The notes under the pieces are model-generated. The model ran no database searches, was not told the DNA's origin, and was given only the letters and a program-made list of their open reading frames with translations. The position numbers were made by a program, and so were the translations under genes. 64,000 nt of DNA, taken from the NCBI RefSeq assembly GCF_900475675.1, contig NZ_LS483403.1, positions 434,001-498,000 on the forward strand. Reading direction: 5' to 3'. The number at the start of each line of letters is the position of its first letter. The stretch's first letter is position 1. Positions 56,545 through 64,000 of this stretch are shown here, piece after piece. Origin of the DNA: Streptococcus lutetiensis (GTDB lineage Bacteria > Bacillota > Bacilli > Lactobacillales > Streptococcaceae).

Positions 56545-56775
56545 ATGGAATCACATTTGGTGAGAATTATCAATCGTCTTGAATTAATGACGACTGATGG
56601 TAGTAATCTTAAACGTAATTTTGAACGTGATGGTGTCGTTGTGGCAGAAGTGTCTTTCAGCAATGACCCTGAAAATGGTCCAGTTTTCACTTTGCGTGAT
56701 GTTGAAGCACGTGAGTCTTACTCATTTGACAGCATTGATTTGATCGCAATGGAAATTTACGATCTTCTTTACTAA
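56545..56775 (+). CDS. ykuJ: DUF1797-family protein (YkuJ-like)
   Basis: 76 aa, small alpha/beta protein conserved in Bacilli: SHLVRIINRLELMTTDGSNL, RNFERDGVVVAEVSFSND, YSFDSIDLIAMEIYDLLY. SD GAGGAG. Function unknown. After its TAA the same frame continues for 35 codons with a hydrophobic segment (KGFLVLSILFLSVVSVLSYI) but no start codon; see findings. A terminator follows at 56884-56911. Confidence 0.88.
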   Translation: MESHLVRIINRLELMTTDGSNLKRNFERDGVVVAEVSFSNDPENGPVFTLRDVEARESYSFDSIDLIAMEIYDLLY

Positions 56776-56883
56776 GATAAAGAAAAAATTCAGACACAGT
56801 ATAAGGGCAAAGGATTTTTAGTCCTTTCCATCCTATTTTTAAGTGTGGTTTCTGTGCTTTCTTATATTGCTATTTTGAATTGA

Positions 56884-56911
56884 TAAAAGCCTAGGATTTT
56901 ATAGGCTTTTT
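56884..56911 (+). terminator. Terminator downstream of ykuJ
   Basis: AAAAGCCTA GGATTTTA TAGGCTTTT followed by further T. Confidence 0.85.
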
Positions 56912-57086
56912 TGTTTTTTTATTAATGCCTGATACTTAGGCAAAAATTCTTTTTAATCGTTTTGACTAGAAGTGCCTAAAATCCCTATATATCAGGCTTT
57001 TTAAGCCAAACCATCCGTTAGTGTTGATTGGTATTTTTATTCAACATATGTTATAATTAATTGATTATTACTTATAGGAGACACAA

Positions 57087-57773
57087 ATGGATTTTTCATT
57101 TTTACCAAAGTATTGGGCTTATTTTAACTACGGTGTCCTTGTAACCATCATGATTTCAGCTTGTGTTGTCTTTTTCGGGACAATCATTGGTATCTTGGTT
57201 GCTTTAGTTAAACGTACAAATATTAAAATTTTAAATTGGATTGCTAGTTTTTATGTTTGGGTCTTTCGTGGAACTCCGATGGTCGTGCAAATCATGATTG
57301 CCTTTGCTTGGATGCATTTTAGTAATGCACCTATCGTAGGTTTTGGTGTTTTGGACCTAGACTTCTCACGTTTGCTTCCAGGTATTATTATCATTTCGCT
57401 AAATAGCGGAGCTTATATTTCTGAAATTGTTCGTGCTGGTATCGAAGCAGTGCCAAAAGGGCAACTTGAAGCGGCATATTCACTTGGAATTCGCCCAGTA
57501 AATGCAATGCGTTATGTTATTTTACCGCAAGCTCTTAAAAATATCTTACCAGCTCTTGGTAATGAATTTATTACGATTATCAAAGATAGTTCACTTCTTC
57601 AAACAATCGGTGTTATGGAATTGTGGAATGGTGCACAATCAGTCGTAACTGCTACATATTTACCAATTACGCCATTGTTGTTTGCTGCATTCTATTACCT
57701 CATGGTGACTACAGTCTTGTCATTCTTGCTTAAAAAACTTGAAAATCGTATGGGAAATGGAGGTAGCAACTAA
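57087..57773 (+). CDS. Polar amino acid ABC transporter permease
   Basis: 228 aa with about five helices of the HisM/GlnP type. The EAA loop binding the ATPase is visible as [20 protein letters not shown] ahead of [19 protein letters not shown]-terminal helix [27 protein letters not shown]. It overlaps the ATPase gene by one base. No binding-protein gene is adjacent, so the substrate-binding subunit must be elsewhere. Substrate class (glutamine/polar) is from family only. Confidence 0.92.
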   Translation: MDFSFLPKYWAYFNYGVLVTIMISACVVFFGTIIGILVALVKRTNIKILNWIASFYVWVFRGTPMVVQIMIAFAWMHFSNAPIVGFGVLDLDFSRLLPGIIIISLNSGAYISEIVRAGIEAVPKGQLEAAYSLGIRPVNAMRYVILPQALKNILPALGNEFITIIKDSSLLQTIGVMELWNGAQSVVTATYLPITPLLFAAFYYLMVTTVLSFLLKKLENRMGNGGSN

Positions 57774-58507
57774 TGACAGAAACTCTTATTTCAATTAAAG
57801 GCCTTCACAAATACTTCGGAAAAAATGAAGTGCTTAAAGGCATTAATCTTGATATTAAAGCAGGTGAAGTTGTTGTTATCATCGGACCTTCAGGATCTGG
57901 GAAATCAACTTTCCTTCGTACAATGAACTTGCTTGAAACACCTACTAAGGGTGTGATTACCTTTGAAGGTGTCGATATTACTGATAAGAAAAATGACATT
58001 TTCAAAATGCGTGAAAAGATGGGAATGGTTTTCCAACAATTCAACCTTTTCCCCAATATGACAGTGCTTGATAACATCACTTTGTCACCAATTAAGACAA
58101 AAGGTGTTCCTAAAGAAGAAGCGCAAGCTAAAGCTTATGATTTGCTAGATAAAGTTGGGCTTCGTGATAAAGCCGATGCCTATCCAACAAGTCTATCAGG
58201 TGGTCAACAACAACGTATTGCTATTGCGCGTGGTCTTGCCATGGATCCAGATGTTCTTCTTTTTGACGAACCAACATCAGCGCTTGACCCAGAAATGGTT
58301 GGTGAAGTTCTTGGCGTTATGCAAGATTTGGCGAAATCTGGTATGACAATGGTAATTGTAACGCATGAAATGGGATTTGCGCGTGAAGTTGCTAATCGTG
58401 TCATCTTCATGGACGGTGGCGTGATTGTTGAACAAGGTTCACCAGAAGATGTTTTCGAAAATACTAAAGAAGCACGTACAAAAGATTTCTTGAGTAAAGT
58501 TTTGTAA
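57773..58507 (+). CDS. Polar amino acid ABC transporter ATP-binding protein
   Basis: 244 aa GlnQ-type ATPase. Walker [12 protein letters not shown] (residues about 38-48), Q-loop [15 protein letters not shown], signature [15 protein letters not shown], Walker [16 protein letters not shown]-loop VTHEMGFA. Forms the transporter with the upstream permease, the start overlapping its stop (TAATG). A hairpin with T-run follows (about 58517-58556). Confidence 0.95.
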   Translation: MTETLISIKGLHKYFGKNEVLKGINLDIKAGEVVVIIGPSGSGKSTFLRTMNLLETPTKGVITFEGVDITDKKNDIFKMREKMGMVFQQFNLFPNMTVLDNITLSPIKTKGVPKEEAQAKAYDLLDKVGLRDKADAYPTSLSGGQQQRIAIARGLAMDPDVLLFDEPTSALDPEMVGEVLGVMQDLAKSGMTMVIVTHEMGFAREVANRVIFMDGGVIVEQGSPEDVFENTKEARTKDFLSKVL

Positions 58508-58516
58508 GATAAAAAA

Positions 58517-58556
58517 ATAACCCCAGTTGAGTTACAAACTTGGCTGAGGTTTTTTA
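58517..58556 (+). terminator. Terminator of the amino acid transporter operon
   Basis: AACCCCAGTTGAG pairs, with G-U pairs and one mismatch, with CTTGGCTGAGGTT, then TTTTTT. Confidence 0.75.
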
Positions 58557-58705
58557 TTATAAAAAAGAAAGTTAAAGATACTTAAAAATGAGCAAAACAT
58601 TAACTGTAAATGATTTATTTCTATACATTAAGTACACTTAATTTTTATGTTTTAGTTATTTTTAAGAGTGCTTTAGTCTATGAAAGAGCTGTGAAAACAG
58701 CTATA

Positions 58706-58752
58706 TTATAACAATTCTAAATAAGGAATGATTTTATTTAGAATTGTTATAA
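58706..58752 (+). promoter_or_regulatory. Perfect 19-bp inverted repeat with two Fur/PerR-like boxes before feoA
   Basis: TTATAACAATTCTAAATAA (58706-58724) and its exact reverse complement TTATTTAGAATTGTTATAA (58734-58752) flank a nine-base loop. Within each arm, TTATAACAATTCTAA (58706-58720) and TTAGAATTGTTATAA (58738-58752) match the Fur/PerR-type consensus TTANAATNATTNTAA at all fixed positions but one. A -10 TATAAT near 58812 lies about 60 bp downstream, before feoA. Iron- or peroxide-responsive control of feoAB is therefore likely. The rest of 58508-58872 shows no gene. Confidence 0.7.
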
Positions 58753-58872
58753 TCAATGCATAAATAAAGAAAAAAATTAATTTTTATGGTTTTTTTCGTC
58801 TATGTTTATGATATAATGATTCGGACGGAAATTTAAATATTTTATCAAAAAAATTTGGGGAGGTCAAGAATT

Positions 58873-59349
58873 TTGATTTTGCAGAATGCTAAAGTTGGTA
58901 TTCCTTACACAATTGTCAGTATTGATTTACCTGATGAGAGTGTTAGACACTTGTCAGACTTAGGGCTAAAAGTTGGAGCCTCACTTAAAGTCGTTTCTAA
59001 AACACCAACTAGTGCGATTGTTATGCTTAAATCAAGTCGTTTGGCTTTTGATCAATCGATTTTAAGTCAAATTGATGTCACAGAAGAAGAAGGTGCTCTT
59101 TTATCTCTTCCTCTTTCAGAATTAAAAGTGGGTGAGTACGCTTATATTGACGGTATTTATGCAATGAATGAAGCCAAACGTCGCCTTATGGACATGGGCC
59201 TGACTCGTCACACAAAAGTTTACTTACGTAAAGTTGCTCCTTTAGGAGACCCAATTGAAATTAGCTTACGGGGTTACGAATTGACACTTCGTAAGTCTGA
59301 AGCGCAAATGATTAGTGTCGTTAAAGTAGATAGCGAGGAAGAAAAATGA
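58873..59349 (+). CDS. feoA: Ferrous iron transport protein A, two FeoA domains
   Basis: 158 aa from TTG 58873 (SD GGGGAGG at 58856-58862). It is about twice the size of a single FeoA: two SH3-like domains, roughly residues 1-75 (AKVGIPYTIVSIDLPDESVR, HLSDLGLKVG) and 80-155 (LKVGEYAYIDGIYAMNEAKR, RLMDMGLTRHTKVYLRK). FeoA is a cytosolic partner needed for FeoB. It overlaps feoB by four bases (ATGA). Intact. Confidence 0.9.
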   Translation: MILQNAKVGIPYTIVSIDLPDESVRHLSDLGLKVGASLKVVSKTPTSAIVMLKSSRLAFDQSILSQIDVTEEEGALLSLPLSELKVGEYAYIDGIYAMNEAKRRLMDMGLTRHTKVYLRKVAPLGDPIEISLRGYELTLRKSEAQMISVVKVDSEEEK

Positions 59350-61484
59350 CAGAGATAGCCTTAATCGGTAATCCGAATAGTGGTAAAACAAGTCTTTTTA
59401 ACTTATTGACAGGAACAAGTCAACGTGTTGGGAACTGGCCTGGTGTTACTGTTGGGCGTAAAAGTGGAACAGTTAAGAAACACGCAGACTGGAAAGTCCA
59501 AGATTTACCAGGGATTTATTCAATGTCACCTTACACGCCTGAAGAAAAAGTTGCGCGTGATTATTTATTAAGTAATGATGCTGACAGCATTCTTAATGTT
59601 GTTGATGCAACAAACTTGGAACGTAACCTTTACTTGACAGCTCAATTAATTGAAACAGGTATCCCAGTGACTGTTGCTCTTAACATGAGTGATGCTCTTA
59701 AAGCTCAAGGAAAAACAATTAACATTGATAAACTTTCTTATCAATTAGGCGTTCCAGTTGTTTCAACTAGTGCGGTTAAAAATACTGGTGTCGATAAAGC
59801 CGTTAAAAAAGCAGCTAATACGACAAAAGAAAGTGTTGATTTTATTCAATACCCAACTTACAGTGACCAATTCGAAGCAGCTGTTAAACAAATTATCGAT
59901 ATTTTAGGAGATGTTGTTCCAGAAGGTTCAGCGCGTTTTTACGCTATCAAATTGTTTGAACGTGATAGTTTGGTTCAAGAAGAGCTTCATTTGTCAGATT
60001 TCCAAAAAGGTGAAATCAACCAAGTCATTAAGATTACTGAGGAAATTTTTACTGAGGATTCTGAATCAATCGTTATTAATGAACGTTACGAATTTATCGA
60101 ACGTGTGGCTAAAATGGCTCAAAACCAAGATAGCAATTTCAAAATGACAGTCTCAGATAAAATTGACCGAATTGTTACCAATCGAATCTTGGCCCTACCA
60201 ATTTTTGCTGTCGTGATGTTCTTGGTTTACTATCTTTCAATTCAAACTGTTGGTACAATGGGAACTGACTGGGTTAATGATGTTCTATTTGGTGAATTGG
60301 TTCCTGGCTGGGTTCAATCTGGTCTTGATTCTCTTCATGTTTCAGGATGGCTAGAATCACTTATCATTGATGGTATTGTAGCTGGTGTCGGAACTGTGCT
60401 TGGTTTCTTGCCACAAATCTTTGTCCTCTTTATCTGTTTGGGCATTTTGGAAGATATTGGTTATATGAGCCGTGTTGCTTTCGTAATGGACCGTATTTTC
60501 CGTCGCTTTGGTTTGTCTGGTAAATCATTTATCCCAATGTTGATTGCAACAGGTTGTGGTGTTCCAGCAATTATGGCTAGTCGTACCATTGAAAATGAAC
60601 GTGACCGTCGTATCACAATCATGACAGCAACCTTCATGCCATGTTCAGCTAAATTGGCAATTATTGCTTTGATTGCAGGTGCTTTCTTCCCAAGTAATGC
60701 TTATGTGGCACCGTCAGCGTACTTTATTGGTTTCTTTACCATTATTTTATCTGGTATTGCTCTTAAGAAAACAAAATTATTTGGAAGTTATGTGAGCCCA
60801 TTTATCATGGAATTGCCAGCTTATCACATGCCAAAAGTTATGAGTGTATTTCGCTATGCTTTTGGTAAGGCTCTTAGCTTTGTAAAACGTGCAGGTACGG
60901 TTATCTTTAGCTTGACAGTTATTATTTGGTTTATGTCAAATTATAGCTTTACACTACATGCTGTTCCTACAAATAAATCAATCCTTGCAACACTTGGTAA
61001 TTTGGTGGCTTGGATTTTCACACCACTTGGATTTGGTAACTGGAAAGCAACTGTGGCAGCTGTCACAGGTTTGGGTGCTAAAGAGGCTGTTGTTGGAACA
61101 TTTGGTGTCTTGTATAATGATAGTACTACTAGCGGCTTGTATCACGCATTGCAATTGGATTACTCAGCTCTTGCAGGTTACTCATTCTTGATTTTCAACC
61201 TTCTTTGTGCACCATGTTTTGCCGCAATGGGAGCCATCAAACGTGAAATGGGTGATGCTAAGTGGATGCTTGGAGCTATTGGTTTCCAAACAGGTCTCGC
61301 TTATGTTGTTAGTCTGATTATTTATCAACTTGGACTTGTTGCTTTCTACGGTAAAGGTATTAACTTCTGGACAATTGTAGCTGTTGTTCTATTAATTGTG
61401 ATTATCTACTTTATCGTGAGAAAACCAGCTCAAGAAAAAGAAGAAGTGATTACATTAGATAATCTAGAAAAAGTTGGAGAATAA
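59346..61484 (+). CDS. feoB: Ferrous iron transporter FeoB
   Basis: 712 aa Fe(II) importer. N-terminal G-domain: G1 GNPNSGKTSLFN (residues 8-19), G2 switch with WPGVTVGRKSG, G3 DLPGIYSM, G4 NMSD. A GDI-like spacer helix region follows, then the membrane domain with Gate motifs (FMPCSAKLAIIALIAGAFF and FNLLCAPCFAAMGAIKREM). Cys residues in GCGVPAIMASR and PCSAK are as in known FeoB. The stop overlaps the start of a small Cys-rich gene (TAATG). Confidence 0.97.
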   Translation: MTEIALIGNPNSGKTSLFNLLTGTSQRVGNWPGVTVGRKSGTVKKHADWKVQDLPGIYSMSPYTPEEKVARDYLLSNDADSILNVVDATNLERNLYLTAQLIETGIPVTVALNMSDALKAQGKTINIDKLSYQLGVPVVSTSAVKNTGVDKAVKKAANTTKESVDFIQYPTYSDQFEAAVKQIIDILGDVVPEGSARFYAIKLFERDSLVQEELHLSDFQKGEINQVIKITEEIFTEDSESIVINERYEFIERVAKMAQNQDSNFKMTVSDKIDRIVTNRILALPIFAVVMFLVYYLSIQTVGTMGTDWVNDVLFGELVPGWVQSGLDSLHVSGWLESLIIDGIVAGVGTVLGFLPQIFVLFICLGILEDIGYMSRVAFVMDRIFRRFGLSGKSFIPMLIATGCGVPAIMASRTIENERDRRITIMTATFMPCSAKLAIIALIAGAFFPSNAYVAPSAYFIGFFTIILSGIALKKTKLFGSYVSPFIMELPAYHMPKVMSVFRYAFGKALSFVKRAGTVIFSLTVIIWFMSNYSFTLHAVPTNKSILATLGNLVAWIFTPLGFGNWKATVAAVTGLGAKEAVVGTFGVLYNDSTTSGLYHALQLDYSALAGYSFLIFNLLCAPCFAAMGAIKREMGDAKWMLGAIGFQTGLAYVVSLIIYQLGLVAFYGKGINFWTIVAVVLLIVIIYFIVRKPAQEKEEVITLDNLEKVGE

Positions 61485-61636
61485 TGTTTATGGCAACTAT
61501 TATTATTGCATTGCTAATTGTATTTGCTGTCTTTATGGGCTTACGAAGTTTCATCAAGGGTAAAGGCTCTTGTGGTGATTGCAATTGTTCGTGTCCCGTA
61601 AAAGATAGCCAACATAAAAATGCAAAAGTGAAATAA
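61484..61636 (+). CDS. FeoB-associated Cys-rich membrane protein
   Basis: 50 aa (from ATG 61484; ATG 61490 is in frame). One membrane helix (ATIIIALLIVFAVFMGLRSF) and a short tail GKGSCGDCNCSCPVKDSQHK with four Cys, the hallmark of the small FeoB-associated proteins of Firmicutes. It probably assists FeoB, for example in metal handling, but the role is not proven. It overlaps the feoB stop, so it is translationally coupled. Too short for many gene callers. A terminator follows (AAATACTTGC with TGCAGGTATTT, about 61642-61675). Confidence 0.9.
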   Translation: MFMATIIIALLIVFAVFMGLRSFIKGKGSCGDCNCSCPVKDSQHKNAKVK

Positions 61637-61774
61637 TAAAAGAAATACTTGCTCATTTGTGCAGGTATTTTTTTATTATATTTTTATAGAATTTTCTGAT
61701 AATTTATCAAAAAATATTTTATTATGAAGTCGCTTTCTGGTATAATAAAAGAAATATATTTTCAGGAGAATTTC

Positions 61775-62629
61775 ATGGCAAAACTTATAGATGGAAAAGC
61801 TTTAGCGGATAAAATGCAAAATGAATTAGTTGAGAAGGTTGAAAAATTAAAAGCTGAAGCTGGTATTGTTCCTGGTTTGGTGGTGATTTTGGTTGGTGAT
61901 GATCCCGCTAGTCAGGTTTATGTACGTAATAAAGAGCGCTCTGCTAAGAAAGCAGGTTTTTTGAGTGAAACCGTTCGTTTATCAGAATCAACTAGTGAGG
62001 AAGAATTGATTCAAGTCATTGAGCAATATAACAACGATGATCGTTTTCATGGTATTTTGGTGCAATTGCCACTTCCTGCACACATTAATGATAAACGTGT
62101 AATTTTGGCAATTGATCCTAAAAAAGATGTGGATGGTTTTCACCCTATCAACACAGGACATCTTTGGAATGGACGTCCTGTCATGGTGCCATGTACACCA
62201 GCTGGAATCATGGAATTATTGAGTGCTTACGAAGTTGATTTGGAAGGAAAAACGGCAGTTATTATCGGTCGTTCAAATATTGTCGGAAAACCAATGGCGC
62301 AGCTCTTGCTTGATAAAAATGCAACAGTGACACTAGCGCATTCACGTACTCTTGACTTGGCGCGTGTAACAAAACAAGCTGATGTCTTGATTGTGGCAAT
62401 CGGTCAAGGACATTTTGTGACTAAGGAATTCGTCAAAGAAGATGCTGTAGTCATTGATGTTGGTATGAACCGTGATGAAAATGGTAAATTAATTGGGGAT
62501 GTTAAGTTTGATGAAGTTGAACCGCTAGCTAGTCTCATCACACCAGTTCCTGGTGGTGTTGGACCAATGACTATTACGATGTTGATGGAGCAAACTTATC
62601 AATCAGCCCTTAGAAGTGTGAAAGCATGA
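61775..62629 (+). CDS. folD: Bifunctional 5,10-methylene-THF dehydrogenase/cyclohydrolase
   Basis: Interconverts one-carbon folates; 284 aa. Catalytic region [14 protein letters not shown] (Lys), [12 protein letters not shown], the [17 protein letters not shown] block and NADP motif [15 protein letters not shown], ending with [19 protein letters not shown] 61775 is preceded by TCAGGAGAA and a -10 TATAAT at about 61740. It overlaps the next gene by four bases. Confidence 0.97.
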   Translation: MAKLIDGKALADKMQNELVEKVEKLKAEAGIVPGLVVILVGDDPASQVYVRNKERSAKKAGFLSETVRLSESTSEEELIQVIEQYNNDDRFHGILVQLPLPAHINDKRVILAIDPKKDVDGFHPINTGHLWNGRPVMVPCTPAGIMELLSAYEVDLEGKTAVIIGRSNIVGKPMAQLLLDKNATVTLAHSRTLDLARVTKQADVLIVAIGQGHFVTKEFVKEDAVVIDVGMNRDENGKLIGDVKFDEVEPLASLITPVPGGVGPMTITMLMEQTYQSALRSVKA

Positions 62630-63459
62630 TTATTGATGAACGATTAGCTCGCAAGATTGTTGTTAGACGTCAAGTGGATTCTCATAAAGGGACTTATGGG
62701 CGCGTGCTCTTGATTGGTGGTTTTTATCCTTATGGCGGGGCTATCATCATGAGTGCTTTAGCTACGGTTAAAAGCGGTGCTGGTTTAGTGACAGTAGCGA
62801 CGGAGTGTGAGAATATTGCAGCGCTTCACGCTCATTTACCAGAAGCTATGGCTTTTGATTGTGAGGACGAAGAATTTTTAGCGGAAAATCTTGCCAAGGC
62901 AGATGTAGTTTTGATTGGTCCTGGTTTAGGGGAAAATAGCAAAGCTAAACGCGTGTTTGAAGAAGTGCTTTCTAAAGTTTCTGAAAATCAGATTTTGCTT
63001 GTTGATGGTTCTGCCTTAAATCTTCTTGCCAAAGCCACGCCAGTTTTTTGTCAGGCAGGACACATTATTTTAACACCACACCAAAAAGAGTGGGAACGTT
63101 TGTCCGGTTTGGCAATTGCTGACCAAAGTCTTGAAAAGACCCAAGCTGCTCTAGCTCATTTTCCAAAAGAGACGATTTTAGTGGCTAAAAGTCATCACAC
63201 CAAAATCTTACAAGCTAGTCAAGTTGGAGAATTAACCGTTGGTGGTCCTTATCAGGCAACTGGTGGCATGGGCGATACCCTTTGTGGAATGATTGCTGGT
63301 TTTGTGGCTCAGTTTAGGGATAATCTCTTTGAGAGTGTTGCAGTAGCAACGTATTTGCACTCAGCAATCGCTGAGCAACTTAGCAAAGAAGCTTATGTTG
63401 TTTTACCAACGACAATCAGCGCAGTTCTTCCAAAAGTCATGAAAAAATTATCAGAATAA
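62626..63459 (+). CDS. nnrD: ADP/ATP-dependent NAD(P)H-hydrate dehydratase
   Basis: 277 aa, ribokinase-like YjeF C-terminal domain alone. Repairs damaged NAD(P)HX. Visible: [58 protein letters not shown] and the Asp-containing [20 protein letters not shown] (nucleotide/catalytic). Starts with ATG overlapping the folD stop. The strong terminator at 63466-63501 ends the operon. Confidence 0.93.
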   Translation: MIIDERLARKIVVRRQVDSHKGTYGRVLLIGGFYPYGGAIIMSALATVKSGAGLVTVATECENIAALHAHLPEAMAFDCEDEEFLAENLAKADVVLIGPGLGENSKAKRVFEEVLSKVSENQILLVDGSALNLLAKATPVFCQAGHIILTPHQKEWERLSGLAIADQSLEKTQAALAHFPKETILVAKSHHTKILQASQVGELTVGGPYQATGGMGDTLCGMIAGFVAQFRDNLFESVAVATYLHSAIAEQLSKEAYVVLPTTISAVLPKVMKKLSE

Positions 63460-63465
63460 AATAGC

Positions 63466-63501
63466 AAAGTACACTTTTTGTTATAAAAAGTGTACTTTTT
63501 T
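63466..63501 (+). terminator. folD-nnrD terminator
   Basis: AAAGTACACTTTTT pairs perfectly with AAAAAGTGTACTTT (63466-63479 and about 63485-63498), then T-run. Confidence 0.9.
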
Positions 63502-63563
63502 GTTCTCCAAAATACTTACAAAATAAAATATTTCAAAAATATTACAAACGTTACATCTTCGTA

Positions 63564-63592
63564 TTGACTTATGTAAAAAACTACTTTATAAT
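63564..63592 (+). promoter_or_regulatory. Strong promoter of the YSIRK surface protein gene
   Basis: TTGACT (63564-63569), 17-base spacer, TATAAT (63587-63592). The 5' leader is about 180 bases long and AT-rich, with a possible weak cre-like GGGAAACGTTTA at about 63747-63758. No gene is seen in 63502-63781. Confidence 0.8.
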
Positions 63593-63781
63593 ATTGGCAG
63601 AATTGGCCGATTCTAAGATAAAAAATAGTTATTAAAAAGGTTATTTATCACGCTATATTAGCTTTTTTTCTAAAATTATCCAAAATATTTTTTTAGAAAA
63701 ATAGTGTAATCTTTTTGTAATAAAAACTGGTTATAAGCAAGTTTTTGGGAAACGTTTATTTTATCGAAGGGGAAAGATATT

Positions 63782-64000
63782 ATGAAAAAAGGTAACTTTA
63801 ATCAAAGAGCACAATGCTTTTCAATTCGTAAATATAACATTGGAGTTGCATCCGTTTTGATTGCAAGTGTGCTGTTTATGGGAGGACAGGTTGTAGCAGC
63901 TGAGGGTATGGTGTCAGCAGATGCCATGTTACAAGAACAAGTCACTCAATCAAGTGATAATCAGGTAGTAACTAACGAAAACACTAAGCAGGAAACAAGT
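63782..64000 (+). CDS. YSIRK-signal surface protein, N-terminal part (runs off window)
   Basis: First 73 codons only. The signal peptide carries the YSIRK/G-S motif as FSIRKYNIGVASVLIASVLF, which directs secretion at the septum and is typical of LPXTG cell-wall proteins. Mature part begins about AAEGMVSADAMLQEQVTQSS and is Gln/Asn/Thr-rich. SD GAAGGGGAAAG. Identity (adhesin, protease, glucanase) cannot be told from this part. Confidence 0.9.
   Translation, partial: MKKGNFNQRAQCFSIRKYNIGVASVLIASVLFMGGQVVAAEGMVSADAMLQEQVTQSSDNQVVTNENTKQETS

Overview
The window is a low-GC Firmicutes chromosome segment and clearly Streptococcus. It has the division cluster murD-murG-divIB ... ftsA-ftsZ-ylmE-sepF-ylmG-ylmH-divIVA-ileS, T-box leaders, clpE with a CtsR-type operator, dpr with a PerR box, sepM, and a YSIRK-type surface protein at the right edge. 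Gene content and codon use fit best with the S. bovis/S. equinus complex (infantarius, lutetiensis, equinus or gallolyticus). That species call is inference and was not tested. LAYOUT. 1-6.6 kb: the end of valS, an insertion-sequence (IS) relic, a TetR-type regulator with oleate hydratase, an IS3-family element truncated and fused in frame to a decapitated MmcQ/EVE gene, and a dead MFS transporter. 6.9-16.1 kb: asnA, two paralogous secreted repeat proteins on the minus strand, then rsmD-coaD-sepM, a small membrane protein, a metallophosphatase, yutD, rlmN and a VanZ-like gene. 16.3-19.5 kb: a four-gene cluster (ABC ATPase, permease, histidine kinase, response regulator) in which every gene is broken. 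19.6-24.5 kb: a membrane protein and a Trp T-box followed by a decayed trp operon (trpC and trpF intact, trpB and trpA broken, trpEGD absent). 24.5-30 kb: mntH, a prepilin peptidase, dpr, yqgQ-glk-rhodanese and an interrupted membrane-anchored protein gene. 30.2-49.5 kb: typA, a DUF3165 gene, and the cell wall/division block. That block is split between divIB and ftsA by an IS30-family element plus a 3-4 kb phage- or satellite-like remnant. 49.6-58.5 kb: a DUF1827 gene, a Nudix gene, clpE, an intact IS3-family element inside a DUF3278 gene, an XRE regulator, an orphan ornithine carbamoyltransferase, ykuJ and an amino-acid ABC transporter. 58.7-64 kb: feoA-feoB-small Cys protein preceded by a perfect hairpin carrying two Fur/PerR-like boxes, then folD, an NAD(P)HX dehydratase and the start of a YSIRK surface protein. 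HOW IT WORKS TOGETHER. Core functions (translation, wall synthesis, division, metal and oxidative-stress handling) are intact. Accessory functions show active decay: at least nine genes carry nonsense codons, one-base changes in poly-A runs, a 5-bp tandem duplication or IS insertions. This suggests adaptation to a nutrient-rich host or dairy niche. Several genes have a -10 hexamer six or seven bases before the start codon and are probably read from leaderless mRNAs. I found no clear new defence or toxin system. The most unusual objects are the IS-MmcQ/EVE chimera, the module-swapped secreted paralogues, the divIB/ftsA island and the double metal-regulator box in the feo leader.
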